A stretch of DNA of 64,000 nucleotides, taken from CAZRNB01 sp964601355. Its GTDB lineage: Bacteria > Planctomycetota > Phycisphaerae > Sedimentisphaerales > Anaerobacaceae. The notes beneath the pieces are model-generated. The model ran no database searches. It had not been told where the DNA came from and worked only from the letters and a program-made list of their open reading frames with translations. The position numbers were made by a program, and so were the translations under genes. Positions 7,123 to 15,199 of this stretch are shown here, piece after piece. Location: positions 1 to 64,000 of the forward strand of contig CAZRNB010000001.1 of assembly GCA_964601355.1 (NCBI GenBank), given 5' to 3'. Every line of letters starts with the position of its first letter. Within the stretch, counting starts at the first letter, position 1.

Positions 7123-8925
7123 TTATCCCAGCTCTTCGGAATCCAGAATACTCATAAAAGCTTCCTGGGGTATCTGTACCGAGCCTATGCTCTTCATACG
7201 CTTCTTGCCTTCTTTTTGCTTTTTGAGCACCTTCATCTTTCGAGTGACATCACCGCCGTAAAGTTTGGCGGTTACGTCCTTACGATAAGCCTTGACGGTT
7301 TCCCTGGCAATAATCTTGGCCCCGATGGCCGCCTGGAGTGGTATCTCAAACTGATGTCGCGGGATTGACTTGCGAAGCCTGGTTATAAGTCTTCGGCCGC
7401 GAGCCTCAGCAGTGCTTCGATGAACAATCAGAGAAAGTGCGTCAACAGCGACTTTGTTGACAAGAACATCCATCTTGACAAGGTCGCTCTTTTCAAAATC
7501 CATAAACTCGTAGTCCATCGTCGCATAGCCGTGGCTTATGCCCTTAAGGACGTTGTAGAAATCATAGACTATTTCAGCGAGTGGTGCTTTGTATTCAAGC
7601 ATGACTCGGGTTCCACTTATGTAATCGGTCTTGAGCAGTCTGCATCGTCGGCTCTCGGCCAGCTTCATAATATCACCTATCGAGTCGCTTGCCGTGACTA
7701 TCTCCAGTCGAACAAACGGCTCACGAAGCTCGGCGACTTTTGTAATGTCGGGCAGCTCGCTTGGAGAATCAATCCTTGTTACCTTGCCGTCTTTAGTCAG
7801 GACTTCATAGCTGACAGTCGGAGCAGTTTGGATGACGTTTATACCATGCTCGCGCTCGAGCCGCTCCTGGATAATATCCATGTGCAGGAGTCCCAGGAAG
7901 CCGCACCGAAAACCAAATCCCAGAGCGGGTGAATTGTGTGCAGAAAAAGAGAAACTTGCGTCATTGGGCGCCAATTTCTCAAACGCTGCCCGAAGTTTGG
8001 GATAGTCGGTATTATTACCGGGATAGAAATCGGAAAACACCATCTGCATCGGCGGCTTATAGCCGGCCAGCGCCTTGTGAGCAGGTTCAGCGTTATCGGT
8101 AATCGTATCCCCAATAGTGACGTCAGCCAATTCGCGAATATTGGCAATCACATAGCCGACCTCTCCTGTGCCCATTTCGTCCACAGGTTTCATTTTGGGT
8201 GTGAACTTGCCTAACTCAGTTATGGTATATGTCCTGCCATTGCTCATAAAGCGAATCTTCTGCCCAACTCTAAGGCTTCCTGCGAATACCCTGACATAGC
8301 ATATTACGCCCCTATAGTCATCACAGTGACTGTCGAAAACAAGCGCTGCTGTTTGCTCGCGGCTTCGGTCGGGAGGCGGCGGAAGAAGCGTTACTAATGC
8401 ATCCAGCAGCTCCGGAACCCCCGTGCCTTTCTTGGCACTGATGTGAAAACATTCATTCTTCCTGATTCCTATTGTGTGCTCAATTTCCTCTGCGACAATT
8501 TCGGGCCGGGCCGATGGGAGGTCAATCTTATTCACCACGCCAATAAGCTCCACGTTATTTTCAACAGCCAGATGCGCATTGGCAACCGTCTGGGCCTGGA
8601 CACCCTGGGTCGCATCAACCACCAGAAGCGCCCCCTCGCATGCCGCCAAAGCACGTGAGACTTCATAATGAAAATCCACGTGCCCGGGCGTATCAATGAG
8701 GTTTAGCATGTACTTTTTTCCTTCGTGCTCGTAGTTGAGGGTGACAGCGGAAGCTTTGATAGTGATGCCGCGCTCTCGCTCAAGGTCCATATCATCGAGT
8801 ATCTGGTCCTTCTTTTCACGCTCAGTCACCGCCCCGGTAAGCTCCAGTATCCGGTCGGCCAGTGTGCTTTTACCATGGTCGATATGTGCTATTATCGAGA
8901 AATTTCTTATATGTTCTGTACTCAT
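7123..8925 (-). CDS. lepA: Elongation factor 4 (LepA)
   Basis: 600-residue ribosome-bound GTPase that acts on translocation, the usual LepA length. G1 is AHIDHGKSTLADRI, the switch region has RERGITIKASAV, G3 is DTPGHVDFHYEV and G4 is NKIDLPSA. The C-terminal LepA-specific domain is present (LLKTDYISGTRVMLEYK, then GAKIIARETVKAYRKDVTAKLYGGDVTRK broken here as two segments). The start at 8925 (MSTEHIRNF) has GGTGA upstream and fits the family; an upstream ATG at 8946 would add a seven-residue non-family leader. Monocistronic as far as can be seen. Confidence 0.97.
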   Translation of the reverse strand: MSTEHIRNFSIIAHIDHGKSTLADRILELTGAVTEREKKDQILDDMDLERERGITIKASAVTLNYEHEGKKYMLNLIDTPGHVDFHYEVSRALAACEGALLVVDATQGVQAQTVANAHLAVENNVELIGVVNKIDLPSARPEIVAEEIEHTIGIRKNECFHISAKKGTGVPELLDALVTLLPPPPDRSREQTAALVFDSHCDDYRGVICYVRVFAGSLRVGQKIRFMSNGRTYTITELGKFTPKMKPVDEMGTGEVGYVIANIRELADVTIGDTITDNAEPAHKALAGYKPPMQMVFSDFYPGNNTDYPKLRAAFEKLAPNDASFSFSAHNSPALGFGFRCGFLGLLHMDIIQERLEREHGINVIQTAPTVSYEVLTKDGKVTRIDSPSELPDITKVAELREPFVRLEIVTASDSIGDIMKLAESRRCRLLKTDYISGTRVMLEYKAPLAEIVYDFYNVLKGISHGYATMDYEFMDFEKSDLVKMDVLVNKVAVDALSLIVHRSTAEARGRRLITRLRKSIPRHQFEIPLQAAIGAKIIARETVKAYRKDVTAKLYGGDVTRKMKVLKKQKEGKKRMKSIGSVQIPQEAFMSILDSEELG

Positions 8926-9000
8926 CAATATTTCACCAAAATGCAAAAAATGTTATATTAACATCTTTTACAGTTAAAAGCAATTTATACTAAACGCTGG

Positions 9001-9273
9001 TTGTGTCCTAATTTGAAAAAAGATTGGTACAATCAAACAGAAGAACCCATCAGAGAATTAGTTCGCCTGCTTTGTAATAATGGCTTTAATACGACTTGTT
9101 CTTGTGGACATGAGATGTCTGTTCAAATGGAATGGTATGGATTTGAAGAAGAAATCCGCAGACTTTATAACCCGCTGGGCCAAAACGGCTACAATAATTT
9201 TGAATTGCGCATATTTTGGCCCAGTTCAGGTATTGGTCAGTTTATGGAGGTCAAATTACTTAATGCTAATTAA
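9001..9273 (+). CDS. Small hypothetical protein with CSCGH motif
   Basis: 90 residues starting at a TTG, with no good ribosome binding site. The segment ELVRLLCNNGFNTTCSCGHE resembles small phage and plasmid proteins that contain an 'NGF-T-xSC-GH' core, possibly a metal site, followed by EWYGFEEEIRRLYNPLGQNG. Function not recognised. Its end overlaps the convergent HNH gene by four bases. It begins an AT-rich accessory stretch extending to about 11.05 kb. Confidence 0.45.
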   Translation: MCPNLKKDWYNQTEEPIRELVRLLCNNGFNTTCSCGHEMSVQMEWYGFEEEIRRLYNPLGQNGYNNFELRIFWPSSGIGQFMEVKLLNAN

Positions 9274-9500
9274 CCACCATAAGAGCCAGTATTTTCATGG
9301 CACGGTATACAAAGGGCTTCGCAGTTGCTTAGTGTATCGCCACCACCTGCTGCAACGGAAGTTTTGTGATGAGCGTGCCAATTGTGAGCGGTCAAAGTCT
9401 TGTTACAACGACCTATATGTCCGCAAGTTATTCTGGTACATTCGCATTTGCCCCCAGAACGTCTCCATACTTGGTCAATAACAGATTGTGGAAATGCCAT
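9270..9500 (-). CDS. HNH-type nuclease-like protein
   Basis: 77 residues. Contains zinc-ligand pairs and the HNH core: CECTRITCGHIGRCN, then AHNWHAHHKTSVAAGGGDTL, then NCEALCIPCHENTGS. The family cleaves DNA in phages, homing elements and restriction systems. The start at 9500 is fixed by AAAGGAG nine bases upstream; a longer form from 9551 has no such site. No associated terminase or methylase is present. Confidence 0.75.
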   Translation of the reverse strand: MAFPQSVIDQVWRRSGGKCECTRITCGHIGRCNKTLTAHNWHAHHKTSVAAGGGDTLSNCEALCIPCHENTGSYGG

Positions 9501-9551
9501 ATTTTTTTTCTCCTTTAATAATTTTTTTGATAGAAATATGCGCCCAGCCAC

Positions 9552-9782
9552 ATAACTGAGCGCATGATGTTTGAGCCTTTATAAGCCCTTGTAGGACATA
9601 AAAGTCCAATGGCGCTTAAAAGGCCGAACAAATACAATTTGTTTTGGAATGGCCGGCATCCTTTCCGAGAATCACTTGACTTATAGGGCAGGATAGCCGA
9701 TAATGATGATAGATATACGGGGCTATCCCGCCCCTGCCTAATGGTTTGATTCCCTTATGAACCATTAGGAGTAACAAAATTC
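9552..9782. other. Structured intergenic spacer with stacked inverted repeats
   Basis: No gene seen. Two strong inverted repeats: GGATAGCC at 9691-9698 pairs with GGCTATCC at 9721-9728, and CCTAATGGTT at 9737-9746 pairs perfectly with AACCATTAGG at 9760-9769. A weaker dyad AACAAAT/ATTTGTT lies near 9629-9645. Together with the hairpin at 9783-9810 they make a densely folded stretch between two minus-strand genes. Confidence 0.55.
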
Positions 9783-9810
9783 AGGGCTACTCTTGACAGA
9801 GAGTAGCCCT
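9783..9810. terminator. Hairpin over the stop codon of the 9809 gene
   Basis: AGGGCTACTC and GAGTAGCCCT form a perfect 10-bp stem with an eight-base loop. It overlaps the stop codon of the minus-strand gene ending at 9809 and lies just after it in the direction of transcription. No T-run follows, so it may act as a transcript-end stabiliser rather than a classical terminator. Confidence 0.5.
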
Positions 9811-10528
9811 ACTCTTTTGGTTCTTCTACTGCATTAACTTTTTTATAAAAATCCATAAAATCTTTGATTGTATCTAAATCCTTTATGGTTGGTTCTCCAC
9901 TTGGAATAATCAACGTGGCAATCCTTCCTTTTAATGGTATATTCAAAACAAAATCACCTTCTTTGGGTTTTTGCAAAGGTGGTTTGGGTATTACTGGCGT
10001 TGAGGGCGAAAAGATTGGAAACTCTAATTCTTTATTCTCAACAGACTTTACTTCTGGTAGTTTTACCAATTCTCTCGTTTCTCTGAAAGACTTTATTAGT
10101 TTCTTTGATGATTCCTCGGTATAGGGCACTGGTCTCCTCAATAGATAGGCTTTCAAAGTATCATCGGAAGGTAAGTCAGTAGGATATTGGTTTATCAATT
10201 CACGGAAAATCGTTGGACGGTTAGCAGCTTCTTGAATGGCTCTTGCTCTATCATCAATGGATTTTGGAAGCAGTATATCTAACCCTAATTCCGTAATTTT
10301 AATTTTTTGCTTGCCTGCTCGTTCTATTAGCCCAAACTGTGCAACGGATGCAATCGTTTGTAGCGCAGGCCCGCTTACGCTATTATATCCCCACGCCTTG
10401 ACCGCCACATCATTAACTACAGGTGCTGTCTTTTCACGTTCATATAAACTTTTTAACTTTTCTATGGCAGTGCTTAAACCCATACTTGGATAATTAGGAC
10501 TTCTTTGGTATTTCTTTTTTTCAGCCAT
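9809..10528 (-). CDS. Hypothetical protein with winged-helix-like N-terminal half
   Basis: 239 residues, not recognised as a named family. Residues about 17-95 look like a winged helix: a helical stretch GLSTAIEKLKSLYEREKTAP, then SGPALQTIASVAQFGLIERAG and KIKITELGLDIL, the pattern of a recognition helix and wing. A proline-rich linker follows (PIFSPSTPVIPKPPLQKPKEG, about 175-195), then a short strand-rich end (GDFVLNIPLKGRIATLIIPSG). Similar proteins are carried by phages and genomic islands as DNA-binding proteins. Base composition is clearly more AT-rich than neighbouring housekeeping genes, consistent with transfer. Confidence 0.55.
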   Translation of the reverse strand: MAEKKKYQRSPNYPSMGLSTAIEKLKSLYEREKTAPVVNDVAVKAWGYNSVSGPALQTIASVAQFGLIERAGKQKIKITELGLDILLPKSIDDRARAIQEAANRPTIFRELINQYPTDLPSDDTLKAYLLRRPVPYTEESSKKLIKSFRETRELVKLPEVKSVENKELEFPIFSPSTPVIPKPPLQKPKEGDFVLNIPLKGRIATLIIPSGEPTIKDLDTIKDFMDFYKKVNAVEEPKE

Positions 10529-10672
10529 AAATGGCCTCCTTATAATATTTGGTCAATGTCAGGTTTTGATATATTATACATAGACCGAGATATAGCACAA
10601 GATAAATCTTCACTAAATTGAATATTATTTCAAATTATTCTAAGTATTCTCTTGGCAGTTATAGAATAGGTG

Positions 10673-11047
10673 TTATGATTGTAAATGAAAAGTAAATAAA
10701 AAGGCCCCGTTGGGCAACATGCAAGTAACTACACAACAGGGCGATTGTTTAGGGCTTGGAACGGACTGAATCAGCCGCAACAGGATTTCGACATTGGCAA
10801 CATCAGTAATCCGCATTTTGCCGTCTTCAGCAACCATTTTCAACCGGTTACATTTTGTAACCGTTTCACTGCCTTCTTTGTTCAGCCTGTTTTTCAAGAC
10901 TTTCCAATAGTTTCTGGCAGCCTGGAAATCAGGCTGCTGTATCAGAACCTGTATAATATCCACTACTGAGAAATACCATGTTTCTGTTTCTTCATCGTAC
11001 AGACGACGGATTTTGTAGTCTTCAAAAATGGCTAAATTGTTCTTCAT
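10673..11047 (-). CDS. Bro-N-type (phage antirepressor-like) protein, C-terminally truncated
   Basis: 124 residues. The first 95 match the Bro-N domain found in baculovirus BRO proteins and phage antirepressors: IFEDYKIRRLYDEETETWYFS, VVDIIQVLI, YWKVLKNRL, then MRITDVANVEILLRLIQSVPSPK. Family proteins continue after SPK with an acidic/aromatic segment and usually a second domain; here the frame runs into an unrelated tail QSPCCVVTCMLPNGAFLF encoded by a hairpin-containing spacer. So the 3' part was probably replaced or deleted. Likely a relic of a mobile element. Confidence 0.65.
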   Translation of the reverse strand: MKNNLAIFEDYKIRRLYDEETETWYFSVVDIIQVLIQQPDFQAARNYWKVLKNRLNKEGSETVTKCNRLKMVAEDGKMRITDVANVEILLRLIQSVPSPKQSPCCVVTCMLPNGAFLFTFHLQS

Positions 11048-11341
11048 AACAACTCCCTAATTGTATTCAGGTTTTCCGCAGACTGTTTACGCCAGAGGCG
11101 TATAAATCTGCCAGTACTGGCCCCTGCGTCTCCCGACGCAAGTCGGGGCAGCGGGTAAGAAGTTCCCGATGTTTCTTCAATCGTCTGCCGGACGGCAATG
11201 TTGACGGACGAAGGTATGATTCTCTGCCCCCGGCCTTAAAGTATCAATATATCGTTAAACCAAGGAAGAAAACAAGCTTTTTGCGCAGCTATATAAAAAA
11301 CAGCGTTAATCTGCGTTAATCAGTGTCTAAAAAATCCCATT
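11048..11341. other. Gene-free spacer with hairpin
   Basis: No gene seen. Contains GCCCC-TGCGTC-tccc-GACGCA-agtc-GGGGC at 11120-11149, a two-part hairpin, and other GC-rich repeat-like sequence unlike the AT-rich island on its left. Confidence 0.4.
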
Positions 11342-12496
11342 CTAAACGCCTGCAAAATCGCATAGGATCGAATCAGCAATTCCAAACGCTTGGCGCGTAA
11401 GGAAAATCCGTCCATGGTCGGTATTAATTAACCCCAGTTTCTGATACGTCCGAATCGGTTCTGCAAATAGCTGCATGGCGTCAAAACCAGTCCGTGTTTT
11501 GAATTCCACCAAATCAATCCCACACCGGCGACGCAGATTCAGCACCGCTGTCTCATAAGCCCGTTCGACATCGCTGAGCGTTTCACTGGCCGCGACCACA
11601 CTTGCCCCGCTTGCAACTGCCTCGGCATACCTGTTTATATCAGCGAAATTTGTATTTCTTGTCCCATTCATGTACGAAGCTGCACCAGGCCCAATCCCGA
11701 CATAACCTCCGTTCGCCCAGTAGTTAAGATTATGTCTGCACTTGAAACCATCCCTCGCGAAATTTGATATTTCGTACTGGTCAATGCCGGCCCTTTCAAG
11801 CTCGTCAATTGTTAGCTCGTACATTGCCCTGTCGGTATCTTCATCGACGGGTTTTATCAGCCCAGCCGCAAGTTCCCTGCCAAGAGGAGTCTGGTCTTCG
11901 TAAGTAAGGCTGTAAGCGCTTACATGGTCTATTGCCAGTTTGATTGCCGAGCGGAGATTGTGCTTCCATGAGTCGAGACAAGAGCCCGGAACGGCGAAAA
12001 TCAAATCCAGACTGATATTGTCAAAACCCGCCGTCCTGCCCTGTTGGACCGATTTACGTATGCAATCGACAGTATGGCCCCTACCCAAAAAATCCAGCTC
12101 CCGCTGAATAAAAGATTGTGCACCGATTGAGAGCCGATTTACCCCTGCTCTGCGTAACTCATTAAGCAGTGTCTTATCCACTTGGCCGGGATTGATCTCG
12201 ACTGTAAACTCCTCTGCCGCCGGGCACCGCAGCGTCAGCCGGTTAACCAGCCGAAGTATAAGTTCCTGCGTAAGGGAGCTTGGACTTCCACCGCCGATGT
12301 AAAGGGTTTTTATGCTCTCGCCCAGTTCATATCGCTCCATCTCGGCAATCATCGTGCTGACAATAGCACCTGCATCGTATTTAGCGATAGGCTCGGAGTA
12401 GAAGCCGCAGTAGCGGCACTTGGTCCGGCAAAATGGAACGTGAACATATAAGCCGGTACCGTCTGAACAAGATTTTGAGCTGCAATCACCTGACAT
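11342..12496 (-). CDS. hemW: Radical SAM HemW-type protein
   Basis: 384 residues, typical length. The radical-SAM cluster motif is CRTKCRYCGF at about residue 23, followed by TLYIGGGSPSSL, EINPGQVD, RLSIGAQSF, and the HemW-type half IDQYEISNFARDGFKCRHNLNYW with GPGAASY. HemW binds heme and delivers it to respiratory proteins; the family was long annotated as oxygen-independent coproporphyrinogen oxidase, but the extra residues of true HemN are absent. Stands alone with no heme genes nearby. Confidence 0.92.
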   Translation of the reverse strand: MSGDCSSKSCSDGTGLYVHVPFCRTKCRYCGFYSEPIAKYDAGAIVSTMIAEMERYELGESIKTLYIGGGSPSSLTQELILRLVNRLTLRCPAAEEFTVEINPGQVDKTLLNELRRAGVNRLSIGAQSFIQRELDFLGRGHTVDCIRKSVQQGRTAGFDNISLDLIFAVPGSCLDSWKHNLRSAIKLAIDHVSAYSLTYEDQTPLGRELAAGLIKPVDEDTDRAMYELTIDELERAGIDQYEISNFARDGFKCRHNLNYWANGGYVGIGPGAASYMNGTRNTNFADINRYAEAVASGASVVAASETLSDVERAYETAVLNLRRRCGIDLVEFKTRTGFDAMQLFAEPIRTYQKLGLINTDHGRIFLTRQAFGIADSILCDFAGV

Positions 12497-12626
12497 TTTC
12501 CCTGACCTGCACTACTGACGAAATTTTTACGACCACCTGATGAAGTTTATCAGAAAGTGGCCGAATATAAAAGAGGCGCATCTGAAGAAACGGATACGAA
12601 GATCACAGGGGGTCACAGAGCACTAC

Positions 12627-12968
12627 CTATTCTTTGAAGACGGTATCCATCACCTCAAGGGCAAATCTTGCTGATACCGTAGCAGGGCCGCCGCCCATCT
12701 CCATTCCAACCTCTATCGCTTCAAGAACTTCCTGCATCGAGGCCCCGGCCTTAGCTGCCTGCTCAATGTGCCACTGCATACACGATTCGCAGTTAATTAC
12801 CACCGAGATGCCGATTGCAATAAGTTCCTTGGCCTTTTTAGGTAAAGCGCCATCAGAGTAAGCAGCTTTCTCCATCTTGAGAAAGGATTCATAAACCTTG
12901 GATTTGAGTGACACCAATTTTGCATGCGCTTCTTTTCTTCTTTTCGATATTTCTTCTAATCGACTCAT
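12627..12968 (-). CDS. AhpD-like carboxymuconolactone decarboxylase family protein
   Basis: 113 residues with the redox signature NCESCMQWHIEQAAKAGAS (CxxC plus His three residues on) at about 46-64. This is the AhpD-type alkylhydroperoxidase core; the physiological substrate is unknown. GGAGAAAAAT precedes the ATG at 12968; another ATG at 12980 is possible. An inactivated partial copy of this gene lies at 6863-6995. Confidence 0.85.
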   Translation of the reverse strand: MSRLEEISKRRKEAHAKLVSLKSKVYESFLKMEKAAYSDGALPKKAKELIAIGISVVINCESCMQWHIEQAAKAGASMQEVLEAIEVGMEMGGGPATVSARFALEVMDTVFKE

Positions 12969-12989
12969 ATTTTTCTCCATGATTTCCAG

Positions 12990-13484
12990 TTAAATTCCAA
13001 TTAGTTTACTTCTGCGTTCGGCAAGAATAACGTCACGCCATCGTCCATTCATACAGCCGATTTTTTCTCTTCTTCCAACTACTCGAAAGCCGCAACTCCT
13101 TTGAAGAGACAGGCTTGCGGCATTCTCGGGAAAAGTGCCGCCTTGAAGCATCCAGATACCAATGCGTTCCGATTCTTCTATAGCTGCTTTCAGCAAAGCT
13201 TTACCCACGCCTTGTCCCCTTGCCGATGATTTAACGTACAGGCTTACTTCAGACACGCCGCGATACGCACATCTGTCGGAAACCGGACTCAGCGCGACCC
13301 AGCCAACAATCTGCCCTGCGATTTTTGCAACCAATCTGCAATCTCGTAAGTGAGTTTTATCCCACTGCTGTCGGCTCGGCACTTCAGTTTCAAAGGTTGC
13401 ATTGCCTGTATCGATACCTTCTTGATAAATTTGCTTCACAGCAGGCCAGTCCTCATCTTTCATTTTTTCTATTATGACATTCAT
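12990..13484 (-). CDS. Phosphinothricin-type GNAT N-acetyltransferase
   Basis: 164 residues matching the Pat/Bar subgroup: MKDEDWPAVKQIYQEGIDTG, NATFETEVPS, VSLYVKSSARGQGVGKALL (acetyl-CoA motif), GTFPENAASLSLQRSCGF and GCMNGRWRDVILAERRS. These acetylate phosphinothricin, methionine sulfoximine or related amino acids. The start at 13484 (MNVIIEKM) fits the family; a longer form from 13523 adds 13 residues. Followed 21 bp later by the AhpD-like gene on the same strand. Confidence 0.85.
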   Translation of the reverse strand: MNVIIEKMKDEDWPAVKQIYQEGIDTGNATFETEVPSRQQWDKTHLRDCRLVAKIAGQIVGWVALSPVSDRCAYRGVSEVSLYVKSSARGQGVGKALLKAAIEESERIGIWMLQGGTFPENAASLSLQRSCGFRVVGRREKIGCMNGRWRDVILAERRSKLIGI

Positions 13485-13868
13485 AATATTCTTATTTGCT
13501 CCGTAGAAAAGACCCTCTGTCATCTCCGAAATCGCATTTTATGTCAAACTAATTTCATTTTTGAATCAAAATTTACAGACAAACACTATAAACATAGATT
13601 CTGCCATAATTTCTTTTGGCTTCGTACCAGGTCATCTCCTCGCCGTCAATGCGGCATGAATATGTCCGGTGGGCATGTCGCAATCATTTCGCGGGCCTCT
13701 ATTGACTCATGACATAAACGCGCTTATGCCCGCCTCGACGAAACCTTTAAAATACCACGTTCCTGATAATGCTCCTTCTTCTTCAATATCCAATACGTCC
13801 CCTCCGCTCAAGACGGATGTTCTTTATTCCTTCACCCGAACTTACACACAATATATTACACTACTATA

Positions 13869-13942
13869 CGCGTCTCCTTTCTGCGGCTTAACCGCAAATG
13901 TTTTTCTGATGCAGGGATTATATCCCAACACCAGGAGACGCG
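13869..13942. ncRNA. Possible structured RNA with three-way-junction fold
   Basis: CGCGTCTCCT (13869-13878) pairs with AGGAGACGCG (13933-13942) as a perfect 10-bp outer stem. Inside are two more perfect 5-bp hairpins, TGCGG-cttaa-CCGCA (13882-13896) and GGGAT-tat-ATCCC (13914-13926). It is not a tRNA: there is no T-loop, anticodon arm or CCA context. Strand and expression are unknown. Confidence 0.3.
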
Positions 13943-13952
13943 CTTTCATAAA

Positions 13953-14094
13953 ATCATTTCGAGCGAGCCGAAGGCGAGTCGAGAAATCTGCTTTAGATCC
14001 TTCGACTTCGCTCAGGACGCCTTACGGCGGATTTCTCCGCTTCGCCCCTGTTTCTGTCTTCGACAGAAGACACGGGGGCTTCGCTCGAAATGAT
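13953..14094. mobile_element. 142-bp MITE-like palindromic element
   Basis: Ends are perfect 14-bp inverted repeats, ATCATTTCGAGCGA and TCGCTCGAAATGAT. Inner arms also pair (GAGAAATC with GATTTCTC; CTGTCTTCGACAG), and it contains CCTTCGACTTCGCTCAGGAC, the palindrome family also found in dapF and pdxA. No transposase and no clear target-site duplication were seen. Confidence 0.65.
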
Positions 14095-14419
14095 AGTGGG
14101 TCTTTTCTACAGAGCAATTTTGGTATGTAATTTTTTATTTGTGCCTTTTGTAATTTAAATTTGTCTGGGCTGCCTTAAAGCCGATGATATACACTGACAA
14201 GCTGTTTCAACTGCATATATCTTTCGAACCTTTCAGATGCGCTTAAACTTACGAAACTTTCTAACGTCCTATAATTTTTATATTATCATATTTTTTATTC
14301 TCTTTCCTCATGTAATAGAATCTGCCTAAATTGCCTGTTCAATTCTATTTAGATTTTTTTAAGGGTTGATAATAAATAGCTTATCATGGCTAATATGGGA
14401 AATTTAATAATTTTTATTC

Positions 14420-14448
14420 TTGACAACGAAAAGCTCCATAGTTAAATT
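14420..14448 (+). promoter_or_regulatory. Sigma-70-like promoter
   Basis: TTGACA at 14420-14425 and TTAAAT/TAAATT at 14442-14448 with 16-17 bp spacing. It lies about 65 bp upstream of the regulator at 14514. Computed by eye; the -10 is imperfect. Confidence 0.45.
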
Positions 14449-14513
14449 AGGCCGAAAAGGCAATATGGCGGCCTTTTGTCAAAAGGAATTGGCTAAAAAG
14501 GAAGGGATGGAGA

Positions 14514-15080
14514 ATGAAGGATTTGTTTACGACCGGCGAAGCCGCTGAAGTCTGCAGAGTAAGTCAACAAACAATTATCCGCTGTTTTGATTCCGGTCGC
14601 TTGGAAGGATTCCGTGTTCCAGGCTCAAAATTCCGCAGGATTCCACGTCGAAGTCTGATCAGGTTTATGAAGGAAAATAATATCCCTCTTGATCAGATCG
14701 AATCCGGTAAAAAGAAAGTACTTGTAGTTGACGATGACGCTGAAATAATAGAGTTGATAGTAGAGGTCTTGTCTCGAGACGGGAGATTCGAAGTTAAAAC
14801 CGCTTCAAGCGGCTATGAAGCCGGGATATCTACTCAGCAGTTTCGACCCGATCTGATATTACTCGACTATATGCTGCCCGATGTTAATGGCAACATAGTC
14901 TGTCAGACCATAAGGAAAAACGCCGAATTCGAAGACACCAAGGTTATCATCGTAAGCGGCGTCGTCAAACAGGATGAAATCGACCAGCTGCTGAAATCCG
15001 GCGCTCAAGGTTTTTTAAAAAAACCGTTCAACATTGATGAGCTTAACGATAAAGTCACTACCGTTCTGCAGATGAAATGA
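14514..15080 (+). CDS. Excisionase-type HTH fused to response-regulator receiver
   Basis: 188 residues in two domains. Residues about 5-55 are a MerR/excisionase-like winged helix (FTTGEAAEVCRVSQQTIIRCFDS, then FRRIPRRSLIRFM). Residues about 68-186 are a receiver: acidic pair VVDDDAE, phospho-acceptor Asp in LILLDYMLPDVNG, Ser in IIVSGVV and Lys in FLKKPFN. Phosphorylation would be expected to alter DNA binding. This domain order is frequent in planctomycetes. The HDOD histidine kinase 90-120 bp downstream on the same strand is a plausible partner. Confidence 0.85.
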   Translation: MKDLFTTGEAAEVCRVSQQTIIRCFDSGRLEGFRVPGSKFRRIPRRSLIRFMKENNIPLDQIESGKKKVLVVDDDAEIIELIVEVLSRDGRFEVKTASSGYEAGISTQQFRPDLILLDYMLPDVNGNIVCQTIRKNAEFEDTKVIIVSGVVKQDEIDQLLKSGAQGFLKKPFNIDELNDKVTTVLQMK

Positions 15081-15199
15081 AAACTGCAACCACGCAGCAG
15101 ATTCCAAATCCCACGACAGCCGGCAGGGGTAATAACGGGTATTTTCTTAAAGTGGATACCTAATACGTCATGCCGGTTCCAAGAGGCAAGGACGACTAT

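Larger units (their letters stand above)
13485..14513. other. 1-kb gene-free stretch
   Basis: No convincing gene on either strand; open frames here have no family features. It contains a possible three-way-junction structure (13869-13942), a palindromic MITE-like element (13953-14094), an AT-rich stretch (about 14095-14400) with nothing recognised, and a sigma-70-like promoter (14420-14448) for the regulator at 14514. Confidence 0.6.

Noticed and set aside
13869..13942. tRNA gene
   Set aside because: Size fits, but there is no T-loop, anticodon arm or conserved tRNA bases.
13669..14130. Long open frame on the plus strand of the 1-kb spacer
   Set aside because: It runs through inverted repeats and the MITE-like element, has no family features and low-complexity composition.
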